This document shows, in pieces, positions 1 through 14,620 of a stretch of DNA of 64,000 bases. Both the position numbers and the translations under genes were made by a program. Under the pieces are notes generated by a model. That model saw only the letters and a list, made by a program, of their open reading frames with translations. It ran no database searches and was not told the DNA's origin. Numbering within the stretch: the first letter of the stretch is position 1; each line of letters begins with the position of its first letter. Source of the stretch: Anseranas semipalmata (lineage: Eukaryota > Chordata > Aves > Anseriformes > Anseranatidae); NCBI GenBank assembly GCA_013399115.1, contig VXAA01004295.1, forward strand, positions 364,347-428,346, given 5' to 3'.

Positions 1-3000
1 GTCTTCAGACTTCCCTGAAGTCTTAAGTTTTATTCAGAGAATGTTCTAAGATTGTGTTTTGTCTTGTGTGTGTGTCTGTGTCTTTTAATGAAAAGAGGAA
101 AAGAAATTGTCATAAACTTGAGCATCCCTGCTATTTGTTGGGGTTCATTTACTGTAATATACGTTGCAAGTCATACAGCAAACAGGCTGCCAGTGGCACG
201 GCGTTACTATTTTTAGTAAGCACGTTTATCTGTAGATGTAAGCCCTTAGGTATGCTGTAAGAAGCAAAAAGTGCAGGATTGCTTTATAAATAACTTATTT
301 TAGGATCAGTGCCTTCAGGTAAGGAGTTCAGGATTTCACCTATGTGTTCAGTAAAATCAAAACCAGGAGTCTACAACATTTTTAAGGTTTCAAAGTGCAT
401 TTTCTTGTGTGTTCCCAAAGGCTTTGATTTTTATATGGTTAACTATAAAATAAAATAGTCTGTTCACTTCAGTAGAACTATTTATGTGCTTAACCAGTAA
501 GCATTTTCCAAAGTGCTTACATTCTGGGTTTCAGTCTCGATGGCAATTCACAGACCAATCCAAATACCTCAATAAGAAACCTGGATGTTCTGCTGGGAGA
601 ACAAGGAAATTAATTAAGTCAATTTATGACTATGCATAGGTATTTCTTAGCTAAGCTTTAATTGTTTACTTCCTTGTTGTTGTTTGGACTTTTCAACCTG
701 TCTGTTTTGTACAATTCACTGGACGTGGTTAGCTGTGGGCATATCAGTACCGAGTCTGTTTGTTTGCCCAGAGTAAAATGACTAGTTTGTTGTGGAATGA
801 GGATCAGCAAACTGTTTTATAACGCTGCCTTTCTTACGATAAGGAACCAAGACTTTTGGGTAGAATTTGAATGTGACATCTCGAGTTAGAGCTTCCCACT
901 GTTATTATTATCCCTATAATCAAAGTGAGGGAGATGAGCAAGACTGTCATGTAGCCATATTTCCCTATTAACGATTGTGAGACAAGTAAGAAGAATTGAG
1001 ATTAATCACATTTAAAGGAAGCAAGTTAGTATGTATCAGATTGTATGTATGTACTTACTTCCTGCAGGTCTTGCTGTTTTGCTTAATAAAAGAAGAATAC
1101 TTTAAACATCCAGTTTAGGTGGGGGACTACTTTTACGTTGTGAATGCCTGTTCAATTTAGTTGTATGAAAGATAGATGACTTTTTCTTTAATCAAAGCTG
1201 TAGCAGTTGGTTTTCCATCCTTCCTCCCAGAGTAATGTCTTACTTCTGAAGTAAAAGCCCTGAGGGAATAGGTGATTACTGCCTTGGAGTAAACTTGACA
1301 AGTTGTTGGTGTATAATTCTTTTGGTAAGGATTGTGTAAAAAAGAAATGTAAAAATATTTCAGAACAGTAAAAATAAATATTTTGGAATATAAAATATTA
1401 CACCTCTCTTAGGAATAAATGTTTTGTGTATTGTTTGTTTCTGTTGTAATTAATACCATTTGTGTGAAAGGATGGTTTCTTGATTAAAAAAAAAAAAAAG
1501 CAGACTATTTAATGATGTTAATTATTTTTTTAATGTTAGTTCCTATCTGCTGATTATCCATCTTTTCTTATTGCAGGTATGTAGTGGCATAGAACTAGAA
1601 GCATGCTACAGGCCTGTCATACTTGCAACAGCTTGATAGCAACCCTGTCACCTCTATTAAATGTAGCATCTAAAAATTTTTTAAAGCTCTTTCTGGCTGA
1701 TGTTCCACCCTTTTCACTAGTCTGAAGTTGCTCAATGCTCTGTGTTGCAGAACACGAAAAAGAGGACCATATGCTACTCCTTTCATAAGCAAAAAATATT
1801 AAAGCGCTTGATTCTTAAAATAATTTTCTCATTACATTATATAATTTCAGGTTTATTAGTCTGTTGAGATCAATGAAAAAAGTTTTTACTGTAGCTCTCT
1901 AGTTGTCTGTTATGATGCATGGTATTTATCTTTTAGTTGTCCGCTGTCCTCTCTACAAATTAACAGCACCCTCCTTTATCCATGTCAAACAAAAACTGGA
2001 CATACAATTGTCACAGTGCCCAACTCACAGGACTGGAATGCAGAATTATTCTTAAAAATACTGTGACAATGTGTTCTGGGCAATTTTTTCTGCTTCTTGA
2101 GTTGAGATTATGATGACTTTTTAATATCACATTTTCTGCTCATACATGGTGATACTTTTGAATCAAGTGGAGCACTTGTGCATTTGCTGAGACCTGCTGT
2201 AATTCCAGATTTTAGGAAATTGGGCATAAAATGACTTCAATAAACAACATGTCTATTAATTAAAGTTTTTTTTTCAGGTTAAGTGCAGTCTCCTGTGTAT
2301 GTTCTCTGAAGGCTGTTGTGTGTTTGACATTTAAATCTCAGTAACTTAGTTTAAAATACGTTCTGTTTGCATTCTTTCACTTTTTATCATTTACATTTAT
2401 CATACATCTCATTTCACCTGCTGGCCTTGACACTCGGTCTGCTCAGCATAGCCAGCCAAATACAGCAAGATTGCTCACAGGTTTGGACGTGACTCATGTA
2501 AATGTGTGCAGAATTGGAACCTCCTTCAGACCTGCTGAATACTGGAATTGGGAACTGTATGGTTCCTGAATCTCAAGCATGTCTCTTAAACATAAGATGA
2601 TCTTTCTCACTATTCTGATGTATGCCTTTTGTAAATGCAGATTTATTACTTAAGTTAAAGCAGAGTGGTTAAATTAAACTAGTCAGGATCCTTATGGGCG
2701 ACACTTAATCAGGTGTGAATGTGACTTACTGTAGTAGCATATCATTGCAACTAATACTATTGCACATATTCCTAACCCTAAGTAAAAATGCTTACCTGTC
2801 GATGTGTTTTAAATGCCTCAATTTCAGTTCAAGTAAGTTTTGCTTCAGAAAGTGGAGCAGGTATGTTTGAACATCTCTGAGGGCATGTTTTTGACTAGCA
2901 AGTTAAAAATGCTAGTTAGCTGTTAAGCTAACTTTGTGTTGTGCTGTAATTATTATATTGTTGTTTGCTTTGTTATTAAATTATGTTACTTTGTGATGGG

Positions 3001-4959
3001 CAGTGGGTGATTGAAATCATTCCCTGTAGCTTTATTGCCCTAATTACCAACAAAAATGCTCATGAGACCTATTGTGATTCATTCAATTACCTCTCAGAAC
3101 CACTGCTCATGTTCATTCCAAGTGATGTGCATCAGTCCTTTTGATTCAATTAAAGATGGGACAGCACTCAGCTGTATTAATTTCAGGTGTCTACTCCTAG
3201 TTATAATCCATCTTGATGGACGTATACAGATCCAGACTGATACGAGAACAGGGTTGTGTTGCCACAGAGTACAGAAGGAAAGCTGTCAGATTTCACTGTG
3301 GTGATTGAAGTGGTTTCTTGTTGATGGGAAGAATCATAGTCTTTCCTCTGAGTTTGTTTTACCCATACTCCTGTATGCTTTTGTAACTACTATGAATCTA
3401 TCCATAGTAACAGAACTAAACAGTCTTCAGGAGATGAAATACTATAAACTGTGTGGTCAAGTAAAGGTGTTTGTACACATTTCTGGTGCTTTTGCCACTG
3501 CAGAGTTAAGAGTTATGATGAAGAAAAGTTTGCCTCATAGTAGATTGAATGTAGATACTGATATCAGAAGGCAAGCTTAAATTTTAAATTAAAAGAGAAC
3601 GAGGGATGGATTAATGCAAAAATACTTCCTGTAGGCCTTTATAAAGTGCTATGCATTGTATTGGTCTGCGTAAGCAGAAACAAGCCCTGAAGATATGCTT
3701 TATTGTGGGAACACTTCATAAGCTCATTAAATTATGAACATTAGAAATCAGGCAAGAGAGTATTTCTGTCGTGGCCTCAAATGGGTTAAAAGCAGATGAA
3801 ATAACCTTCCCTCTAGTACCTGTGGTTGGTTGGATTGTTTTTTAATGGAATAGCAGCCTTGTTCCTTTAGGATGTGGCTCTATTGGGAAGTTAGATCTAT
3901 CAGCAAATTGAAAAATACTTTATTTTCCAGCATGAACTCCCCTTCCTGTAAATTTGGGCTGTGTTCCTTTTTGTGTAGATATGAATGTACATGTATTTAC
4001 AGGCTAGTACAAATTTCGTTTGTATATTTGCATGTTAACACATTTTATTTTGTTTAGTCAACTAAAAGAGCAATCCCAGTTGTCTGCCGGTGACTCATTC
4101 TCTTCGTCATTTGCAAACTATCGGTAATTATGTTATATTATCTTTAAGGACACTAACAAAAATGTGAAGTATGAGTGCCCAGAATGTTAGACCTGTGACA
4201 TGTATTAGACAGATACTCAGCAATGATTCCCTACTAAGTTTCAGCACAGTCGCTTCAGTCGCTATACACAAATCTCAACCAGAGGCTTAGATGCTTCCAT
4301 GACTCCCTTGGCACCAGCCAGCAAAGCTGTTTTTCCATTTTTCTTGCTTGAATCTTGTCCAAACTGATTCTCAAATCAATTGTGTTTTGTTGTTGTTTTT
4401 TTTTTTCTGTTTTGTTTGTACTGCTAATTGAATCAGCTGAACCTGTTAACATCTTTTCTGAGAAAGAACTGCTGCCCACTGCTTGAATTAATTTACTGCT
4501 GTCCTAGAGCTAGCAGCGTAACAACTGACAAACAGATACATATTCACAAAATCTTTTCAGCAGCTCCCTTACACTTTGTATTTACAACTGAGAATGACTC
4601 AGAATAGATTAAATAACTTCTCCTGCTCACGCAGGAGGTATGTGGCTGGTCTGGGAAATCAACCTTACTCTGTGCATTAAACTGAATCTGTCCATTCCAT
4701 AAAAATATTATTAATTAGATAACTGAATTATCTATTCAGGTAGCACCTCTGAGTTTTACCTGGCATACAAGAAGCAATAGTCAGCACGGTATGTAACATG
4801 GTGTATTCATATGTTTTTTCCTGCGGCGGCGATTTTACTTGACAGTTGTTTACATTGAAAAATCTCATGCTGAACATCCCTGCTAGTCTCTGAATGATTA
4901 GCACAGCATGAGGTGAGGGTTAGAGGATGAAGAAACTTCAGCGATGTTGCACTTCTGAT

Positions 4960-5034
4960 CAGAATTTGCTGCAATCTGTGAAGAATCTAAGTCTGTTGTC
5001 AGAATTTGCTGCAATCTTCATGTCTGTTGTCAGG
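4960..5034. repeat. Short imperfect tandem duplication, about 40 bp period
   Basis: The 18-mer CAGAATTTGCTGCAATCT occurs at 4960-4977 and again at 5000-5017. The stretch GTCTGTTGTCAG also occurs twice, following each copy (near 4991 and 5022). This is a local duplication with a unit near 40 bp in non-coding DNA. Confidence 0.7.
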
Positions 5035-8000
5035 AATTTCAGGTTAGAAATGAAGGCCTAGATCTGTTGAAGCAAAAATAATCCTGATTCTAGTGGTGTT
5101 ACTGGATCCAGCCCTCCTGCGCTGGGCCGTGGGTTCAGCTGCACTCTCTGGAGAAGTCTTTTCCTGAGCATCTCATTCTGACTGCAGAGCGCGTACAATA
5201 AAAATGCCTGTCAGCAATGTCAGAAATACACATTGTGCTGCAGTCTGTTTATTTTGCTGCTCTCACAACTATTTGCCAAAAGTCTCCCTGCATCTTTTTA
5301 ATCATTTCCTTTTTATTTGTTTCAGCATGTATGAGAAATACAGAAACATTTCCAGATGCCTTGTAGCCTACAGGCAATCTACTAATCACAAAGCAACACC
5401 AGAGAGTAGAATGGTGTTCCCCTGTGTAAAAATAATTCTTTTTGGCTGCTGCAGCAGAGAGGAAAAGCCACTGTATGCTTTCCCCAGGCTTTGTTGAATC
5501 CTTGAAGAAAATTGTTCCATATTGCAGCCCTGGGGCTTCAGAGTGATGCTATTGCCACAGGAGGGATTCTGTCTACTGAATGGAGTGTTAGGGTCTTTGC
5601 ATTAGGGGGTGGCCTCCATCTATTATGCCACTGTTGCAGCAATGTCTACAAGTACAGAAATGATCTATAAAAATAGATACACTTGCCTAACTAGCCTGGA
5701 GGCCAGCACACTAGGTAGGTATTCTTTTCTTCTGACACTGCCACAGCTATGCTGCTGGCATGACCACCGGGACTCTGTGGCCATGTACTTCTGAGTGCCT
5801 CCGGCACAACTCTTCTCAAAGCTAATTACAGTGTGACCACTCAGTTATTTTACAGGCAGTTCTTTCTATAAAGCAGAAGGAGTAAGAGATTTCTCATGGA
5901 AGAGATCTTGATGAAGAGCTGTTTGGTACGGAGGCATTGATTTACCTGTTATGTTGTGCTTGTCTTTGTTGCTTTATGAAGAGCATAGACCTCTTCTTAA
6001 AACAGTCCTTTCTACACATTTCGTTCAAAGGATTTTGCCCTTTATGTAAATATTTGCATAGCTGCGTGTGTGGTTGTGTTTATAAGCAGCATCTGAAAGA
6101 AATTTTGTTACTCAGGTTGAGTCAAAACAGATAAACAGAATGAACATACTTCTCGGGGAATTTGGAAGACATCCAAAGAAATCCAATCATGAAGAGCCAA
6201 ATGCTTTCTTTTGTAGTAAAATGACTGCACAGATCACTTCCACATGTGAATGCGTATTCCAAATAAAGCAGGGCTCTGCCACAGTAAGTGTCTGTATCCC
6301 AGGTTGTGTGCAAGCAGGTATGTCCGTATGCAAGTATGCCTACATACAGTAAGTTCATAATAATTACTGGCATTTGGGGAGCATTTCTAGAAGTTATGCA
6401 GGGTATTTCCCAAATGGGAGCCCCTTTTTTGGCATTAGCTGACAGGGCACTGTGGATGACCTCATCTGCCTTCTCGTGCCAGCTGTTGATGTATTTTGGC
6501 TTGAGCATAGGAAATGCCAGGTCTGAGCACTCCCTGCTCCAGCCGAGAACCAAGCCGTGGAGCTACTGAAGGGACCGTTTAGTGCGATGTGCGAGGAGCT
6601 CACGTGAAGCTTGTTCACCAGTCTGAGACCTTAATTGCCCTTGGCAGCATGGTCATCAATAGATTCCTATGGCCACTTATTTTTAGGGGTCTTACTCCTC
6701 TGCTCCTGTCTTACCTAACAAAACCACACCATGATCTAAGAAGATCTGACAAAGAGTTTAGTTATAAAATAACAGCATGTACTAAGTACAGACGTTCTTC
6801 ATGAAATGGCTGAGCTCCTGATCAGCTCAGCCACACTTTGGCATGCAGGATACCCAGGTGGGCTTGAATGTCTTATTTTGTTGGAGGCAAGATCATAGAA
6901 CGCCAGGACCAGCCTTACTGACAGAGTTACAGCAACGTTTCAAAGAACTTGACACTTCTTTTTTTTTTTTTTCCCTTCAAGACATTTGGAGCCTTCCTTT
7001 GTAAACCTGTTCTTCAAAAGTGTCCAATACTTGGACACGTAAACTGCAGTTTTCTAGGTTATGACTGAGTGAGGACTCATGTCACATAGTATGGCTCTTC
7101 TGTTACTGTCTTATTTTAAAAATATCCTCATAATGTATTGGAATCACTTGTAGATTGTTTCCTTTCTAATGGTTTCTTGTGTCTTTCACTATGAAGTTAA
7201 ATCCATTGCTAGGAACCAAGTTACTTTTGTTTTCTTTCCCTACAAGGCAACCCACAGCTTTCAAAGATTTCAGTATTCAGTTGACTGTTAGTGACTTTTT
7301 CAGTACTTGCTTTTTCTATTCATAGGATGCTGCTTTTTTTAGAATGTATTTGAAACCCCACGCCCATCCTTATAAGTATTCTACAGCTACTTTCTCATTA
7401 CATTCATTTTTTCTATTCATGCAATATAGTCTTTTCCTTACTCCTGCCCATGTCTTAGCTGTGATTCATTGCTTTTATATACATTCACAGTTCTGCACCA
7501 TTTCTTCCTCTTTGCCATAAGAGCTTTTTTTTTTTTTTTTTCTCTTCCCTCCTACTAGTGTACAGTCACATTGGATTACTTGACATGTTTGTTCAGAAAT
7601 GGAGTATGTAAATTTAAATTTTAGGTCTCGTTTGTTTCCTTTTCCTTTTAACTGCACATTTGTTCATAGAACTTTTTGGGAAGATTTTATGGGCTAAATA
7701 AATTAAGTTGGTACGTCTATGTGGGCTTTTTATTTCAAGGAAAGAATTACATGTCAGTCAAATTCTAATAATATTGTCAAATACTACTGGGAAAACTGAG
7801 ATATTCTAATCCATCACACTTGATATTAAGGGAGTAGTTAGCATCATAAAAATGAGGTCTCTAAATGACAATCTCAGACTGAGCATGATGTTAACCAAAC
7901 AGAAATCCAAAGACTGTAGAGAGAGGATGCTTCCCACAGTGTGTAATTCTACAGACTTCTTTGATTTATCTCTTAATCTTTACCATCTTATTTCAAAAAT

Positions 8001-10763
8001 ATTACAGAAATGTCTAAGGTTACACTTCCTCAAGACAACATCTAAGGCATTATTTCCTATACAAAATATCAACATGTATGTCTCATTTCCTCAAATTGTG
8101 TAAAAACAAATTAAATGAACAATTCAGAATAAATGTTCTATGAAGAAACTTCTATTGTCTCCATCTTGATTGTGGCTATTGTGTACTATAAGCATCAGAA
8201 ATCCAAATATTTTTATTACATTTCACCAAAACATTTTCAATGGCTTTATTGCCCAGAAGTGTACTGGATTGGTCTAAATCTTGTGTTTTTTTAAATAGAG
8301 AATTTGTAAAACAAAACATATTTTGTATATAAATGACTTACAGTAAACAATAAAAACATTCACATTGTGTCAGTAGCTAGAAACTTAACGATGGCAGAGA
8401 TTTTTTTAAAGGGAAAGATGTGAAAATCGAAGTGCTGTTATTGACAGTCCCAGCACAGTCCTGAAAAATGTGTCTAAATCTGTGTTCTGTTCCACAACCA
8501 CTTGTGCATGAGAGTATTTATGTTTGAGTTGCTGTTTTATGAGAGTCAGGGGGATAAAAACTTGCATGTGCTAATAGACTTAACAAAGCTGAACAGAAGC
8601 CCAACAAAAACTGCAAATAAAATTATTTTTGCCCCTGCTCCGAGTTTCTCCCATTTCCAAATCCTTTCAGCATTTTTCATTATGCTACTGCTGCTTAATC
8701 TGTGATAAGACCCCCACCGTAGGGCATTAGAAAGCCTTGCTCTAAATTGTTTCCTTGGCTCCAGCGGGCAGGGCGGTGCTGCCTGGCACGCAGACGCATT
8801 CACCCGTGCATGTGCTTAAGAAGTGGACACCTGAAGGCCGAGCTGGGCGCCGTCTCAGCTTGCTGCTTACGTTTGTACTTGGGATCCTTGTCACTTCGCA
8901 GCAAAGTTACTCAGGACATCAGTCTAGCCGAATAAATAGGTCATTCAGACACTGCTTTTAATCCACCGAGAAGCTATTAGGTCATGCAAAATCAGTCAAC
9001 GTGAATGATGATGCTTTTATTTGATTTCGGAATGCAACCACAGCGTAGCAAGGCTGGGCAGCTTTTATTGCCCTGTTCACTTGTGGCTGAGTTACACCGA
9101 AGCTGCTGCTTCACCTTGAGTGGGGGAGCAGAACCGAAACAGGATCCAAATACCTGTTCCTCTGTTCAGCAAGTTGCAGAACGAAATGAGTGCTATATCG
9201 GCACTCCTAAACTGTGTATTCCTTGAATACTATTGAGAAACATATATCTGAGTCGGCAGAAGATATGTTGTTTGCAGGAGCTCTTAATAAATATAGATGA
9301 TGCAGAGTTACTAATTACTGTCCCTTCTGTCTGATGACTTTCTCCTCAGCTGAGATGCTCACATTTACACAACACCCCCAGAGCAGTATGTGTTTTGTAG
9401 TATCAACAGATGTTGAAAACAAGCAAAACTCGCCTGAATTCTTTCCCCATACTTTTCATTTGTTTTGAGAATGGTTTCCTGCCCTCAGACCCAGCAGCAG
9501 ACTTCATTTCGATTGCATGATTTGTAGTTTTTAATTTTCATTTTTGAGGAACCGTGTATTTTTCATCATGGACATGTCTGCATCTCTCAGTGTTCATTAA
9601 CAGAAATTTCATTAAAAAGCAGCAGTGCTCATCCAGCGTTACAATGAAAGAATGAAAAGGAAGGTGCGTGTGCACTTTGGGAAGTAACCCGGGGAAGTGT
9701 TACCTTCGGGAAACAATTATAAACCAAAGCAGTCATTCAGACAGGATCTGGTGGGGCTTCATGAGTATGATTTATATTAATAGCAATGGTGCAGGAAAAA
9801 AAAGAAAAATCACTTTCTATCCCAAAATAAGAGCATCAGTTTTATTCCCAAAGTAACAAACACTTACAACGCTAGCAAGTAAAGGCCTTGACTCAAACTG
9901 CATTGAGCTCAGAGGAAATGCCTGCAGGTTCAGGCCTCCATTCAGAGTACCTCAGTGATTTTCCAAAAGGTGTCATTTGGTCTGAGCAGGCAAGAACATT
10001 CCTCTGACAAGAATGTAGCATTTACAGATGCAGAGGTCTTAAAACTAAGGCAGATCAGGCAGACATAGGTCTCCATTCTGGCAGAGGAAGGGCTGGTGCC
10101 AACCAAGTTGCCTCTCTACTTGGTCCAGAAGAGGTGTCCAGCCAGGTTTAACACACACCCCAGTAAGGTGATGCACACAAATCGAGTCTGAGTGGTTCCT
10201 GATAAAACAACTCATCTTTGTAATCTCTTAGTGCAAATGCTTTTACTTTTAAAAGGTTGTTAACTCACACGGTGTATGTTCCCCAGATTCTTACCACAGG
10301 CCTAGGAAGATTAAATCAACCTCCTATATCTGCTTATGCATCCAAGGAGAAGTTCTTACGCCACTGTTTCACATTGGGAGCTCATGTGGAATCACTTGTC
10401 CACTTGGGCTGCACAAGATTTCGGGTATTTGCTACCTTCTGGGATATAACCCACTTTCTACAGCTATGATCTGAGTATTTCCTACACCAAATATGAACAT
10501 TAATTTAAGAGCAAGTGCCACCAACTTCTCAAGTAATGCCCCTATTCCATAATGATTCCCTAAGGAGAAGTATTTGGAGACTGTTGCTTGGCTCCTACTC
10601 TTTGGAAATATACTGAGTGATACCGCATGAAACGCATGTTTTGATGACAGTAATGTGATACTCGATGTGATAATTAAGTGCCAAACACTTAAATTATTCT
10701 TGGTGCACCTATATTATAATCTTTATCAATGCCATTTTGCAATTAAGAACACCCATAATAACA

Positions 10764-10812
10764 ATAAAATAAAATAAAATAAAATAAAATAAAATAAAAT
10801 AAAATAAAATAA
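10764..10812 (+). repeat. (AAAAT)n microsatellite
   Basis: About ten uninterrupted copies of the pentamer AAAAT/TAAAA. It is a simple microsatellite in the flank of USP15. Confidence 0.95.
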
Positions 10813-13800
10813 GAATGACAAATAATGGAACTTACTTTTCATAAAGCCATGTTGACTGATGTGAATTCTTTATCATTTGAGTCCTGTGTCAGCTTTTCCG
10901 TTATTTGGTAGAGGAGGACTGTTAATGCTACCTGGCACATGGTAACCCAATTAATTCCCTAGTTAATGGGATACCTGGCTACAGATTCGTCACATCTGGA
11001 GTTTTCTGGGGTTTCCATGCTGTTCCAGGATTTCATTCTTTTTCTGTGAGATTGCTCTCTCCGGATGTGTCAGGAGCATGTGGTGCCCCCCTAAACACTG
11101 GAAATAAGAAAGTGGAACTGTTTTCACGATTTGTTTACCCACCCAAGGAAAAGGACAAAAAAATTTGAAGGAAAAAAAGTTTTCCTGCACATTAAGAATA
11201 TGCTTATTCTATCAAATATAACTTTCATATTAATTGTGTCTCACTACATTTATAGTGATTTTCTTTTTCGAAGTAACTAGAACTTAAAAACAATACAAAA
11301 CCATAATCCATAATTAGAGTCTGATATCAAAAAAGTCACAAGGGATTGAGCCTTCCCATTAACTACTAGCTGTAGATGCAGAAGTTGTTCCTGCATAATC
11401 TGGCAGGGGAATATCTGACAGCTTTTCTTCTCTGTCATCTCAACTGTAAGTCACAAACATCACCTCAGTGTGCCAGGAGGACAGGCAGGACTTGAATTTA
11501 AATGGATGACAAAAAAGATCAAGGAACTGATCGGCACCGAAGCATCCAGAATGCTGGTTGAAGCCAACTAAAACAAGAGGGCAATAGCTCCTCACCTCTC
11601 CTTGCCCCCAGCCAGGCTTTAAATAATATGTCGCTGTCAAAAAAACGGTGGAGCATCTGGGAATTGCAAGCTGTCTTCTGCCTCCTACTCTGTTTTGTTC
11701 CTGTGACTCTCGCGTTAACAAGGTTTGCTGTATGTTGCCTTTTTTGGTTTCATGCTGATACTTACAACCATCTAAAAGCTTGCTATCACTGTAGCTGAAA
11801 AAAAGAAAGCACGCTGTAGATTTATTGTCAGAAATGATTTGTAAAAAGAGATGGCAGGAACCACTTTCTTGTGTATTTATAAGACTAGATGAGTGCCAAT
11901 AACTTTTGATAGACATCCTAAAGACTATGTGCTTTCTATAGTTTTAATTTTAAGCATGTCCACACTGAATGAATTATTGTTCTTATGTGTGAATACATAA
12001 TCATTTTACCAAACTAACAATTTGGCTAAATTCCCAGAAACCTTTGAGACATTCATATAGAAAAGTCATTGATTTTTTTATCTGGTTAGGAAGCTTACAA
12101 CTCAGCGTGTTGGAAGTCAAATTAAAAATAACAGAAAGACCCATCTTTTAGAAACTAAAATATCTACACATTTTTTTTTCTAATTGACATTTTCCAAGAA
12201 CTTCCAAGAGTTAGCCTGGGCATGTTATAAAATGTCCTAGAACAAAGAGGCCTCATGAAATTTCTGCCTCCTTTCCCAGACTATGAAAGTGGCATTCTGA
12301 GAATGCCTGCTAGGAACAGGCTCTACAAGTAAGTTTTGAAGCAGATAACGCTGTGATGAGAAGAAGGTCACCAAAACCAACCAACCAACCAAACAAAAAC
12401 AACCAATCAACAGCAATAAGAAACACTTGGTCAGGATTTTAGTTGGTTTTGCTTTTTAAGATTCCTTGCTTTCAGTTAATATACTGAACTATCACCACAA
12501 AAAGTCTATCTAAAATGCAGATTTTCTGAACAGTCTCGTCAGTCTCCATTTTTGACAAAGGAGATTCAACTGGGTATTATGTTCATTAACTAAATGTTAC
12601 TGTGATCAATACCCTTTAAAGCACTAACTGGATGATAGTAGATAAGTTACATTCCTTCAAATACAAGATCCCACAGACGTATCTCCATTTTCTAAGGGAG
12701 AATGAAGTTTACTGCCCCTTGACAAGAGTGTGATCGTGCAGGGCATGGGAAGCTGGGACCCCTCCTGGGAGAATCTCTTGCTGCCCTTCCTCCTCCACAA
12801 ACACTGGTAAAGAAGAACGTGACTTCCCAAAAAGACCCTTAACAACTTACACCAAGAACAAGATTCACAGTAATGAACCGCAGTTTCAGTTGTCATTGCT
12901 ATAGGAATATTACTTTAGCTCAAGAAAGCTTTCTGGAAACTTTTCACCCAGCATGTTAAACAATTGGATTAACTGCATTGGTACATGTGCCCCTGTGCGT
13001 ACTATTCTCTTTCCCAGACAACGTAAATCATTCAGGGAGCATCAATAAATAAAAAAGAGCAGGGAAAAAAAAAGTTTCTCTATCTCAGGTCATGCAAACT
13101 TAAAGCAACTATGATCTGGAAAGAACAGCTGGGTTAGAGTGGTATTGTACTTGTGCTGTTGCAACTACTTCTCACCACTTGCCTCAGGTGGAACACTATT
13201 AAAAAGAATAGCTTCCCAACCAGATGTCTAACGCCTAACCAGATAGTTGGAGAAATATGCAGCCACACAGCGATGTATGCTTAATACAAGCATTGTAATT
13301 CTTCACATCAGTGCTAAGCTCATATCTACCCTAAAATTATGTTTTCATATACCTCCAGTAAATATGAATGTGATATTTGAAGCAAATCACAGCCCATGAC
13401 AGATGTGACTTATATGTCCAGTTCTATTCTATAAAAACATCCTTTTTTTTTTTTTCAGAATATTTGATGACATTTCCAACGCAAACAGCAGTAACAAGCT
13501 CCCGATCTCTTCAATGATAACCACTCAAACCTACAACTTCAGAGAAGAAAATCTTAAACCATGCAATAAGAACCAAGAGTAGGCACCTATTTTAAGGGAC
13601 CAAGGTTCTTTATTGTTGTTGCTGATGTCAGGATGGGCTTTTAAAGAGGAAGAATCTCACAGAAAATACAAATATTAATGTCAGCAATATTTTTGCCTGT
13701 GAGACTGAGGGAAAAATGGAGTGTGGGCTACCAATGTAAGATCTTCTTAACCTTGTTATTGAGCACTAAGTAGTATGCTTAGGTACTGTACACATGAAGT

Positions 13801-13829
13801 AATTCAGTTGTGGTCCTTTCCTCTCAGGC

Positions 13830-13866
13830 AAAAAAAAAAAAAAAAAAAAAANAAAAAAAAAAAAAA
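13830..13866 (+). repeat. Poly(A) run containing an N
   Basis: Thirty-seven bases of A interrupted by a single ambiguous base at 13852. No retrotransposed gene or SINE body was recognised upstream, so it is annotated only as a homopolymer. The N probably marks a place where the assembly could not resolve run length. Confidence 0.9.
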
Positions 13867-14620
13867 TTGAAACAAGATTCTAATTCTCAAAATCAAAGCC
13901 AGAGTTTCCATATCTTAACCTTCTGGCAGCCTCCAAACAAGCTGCAGAAATGTTATAGTTCTGATGCTCTAAAAAGGAAAATCCATGTGGGAGAGATTTC
14001 TTGTAAGACCAACGAATACTTGGGGAGGAGGTAAGTGTCCTTAGCCATATAAGCCCTCCTTCAGGTCTGAGGCACAAAGAGAAATCCTGAAAACTGAAAA
14101 TAAATAGTTAAAAATTCCTATGAGATTAACACAGTTATGTTAAACCAAGACAAAAGTTAGCAGGGTATCCTGAAATGAGGTTGGGAGGGAAGGAAGGATT
14201 GGCAAATAGATATAATAAAGCTATTAGCTCTTTTAGAAATGGTAAGTACTTTATCATTTGCTATATACAGAGAGAGGATACTGGGCAGGTGGAAGCAGAG
14301 TGTTGTATTGTGTTGTAAAAATCAGCACCTCTATCAAAAGCACATTAGAGCAGGTATTTTACTGTCTTGGTCTCATCTTTTGAAAGTGCTTTGCAGCCCT
14401 TCAGTATCAGTGGCAGATTTGTGAAAGACATTCCCAGTGTTGGATTTTTTCTTCCTGTCAGCAGTCTGAATGAATTCTGGTGAAGTGGGCTAAGTTTTAT
14501 CCACAGCATTTCTGTAGGAACATCTTAATTACTGTACAAAGTAACTCAAAATTCTGGACATCTCCATCTACAATCAGGGTTCTGATTATTCTCTTATTTA
14601 TTGTGGTACTTTTGGACTTG

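Larger units (their letters stand above)
1..14620. other. Non-coding 3' flank of USP15, no gene recognised
   Basis: AT-rich DNA with no exon-like pattern and no long conserved reading frame. Open frames of up to 158 codons exist (for example minus strand 11440-11916 and 6122-6553), but they look like chance: ordinary composition, no family motif and no splice context. Simple-sequence patches include a poly(T) run near 6959-6972 and 7527-7541, a CCAA-rich patch near 12371-12402, and an AAAAT pentamer array. No CR1 copy is visible in these 14.6 kb, unlike the rest of the window. In mammals the gene beyond the USP15 3' end is MON2, but no MON2 exon or CpG-island promoter is seen here. Conserved non-coding elements could be present and cannot be judged from one sequence. 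Confidence 0.6.

Noticed and set aside
3056..3580. Two adjacent plus-strand open frames (82 and 91 codons) in the 3' flank
   Set aside because: Separated by a stop, with no family similarity that I recognise and no splice pattern joining them.
6122..6553. 143-codon minus-strand frame overlapping plus-strand frames
   Set aside because: Open in several frames at once because of local base composition; no domain seen.
11440..11916. 158-codon open frame on the minus strand, the longest outside CR1 and USP15
   Set aside because: No recognisable domain, ordinary non-coding composition, no promoter or splice context. One frame of this size in 64 kb of six-frame translation is not surprising.
1..14620. 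Possible exons of MON2, the neighbour of USP15 in mammals
   Set aside because: No matching coding stretches and no CpG-rich promoter were found; MON2 is probably further left.
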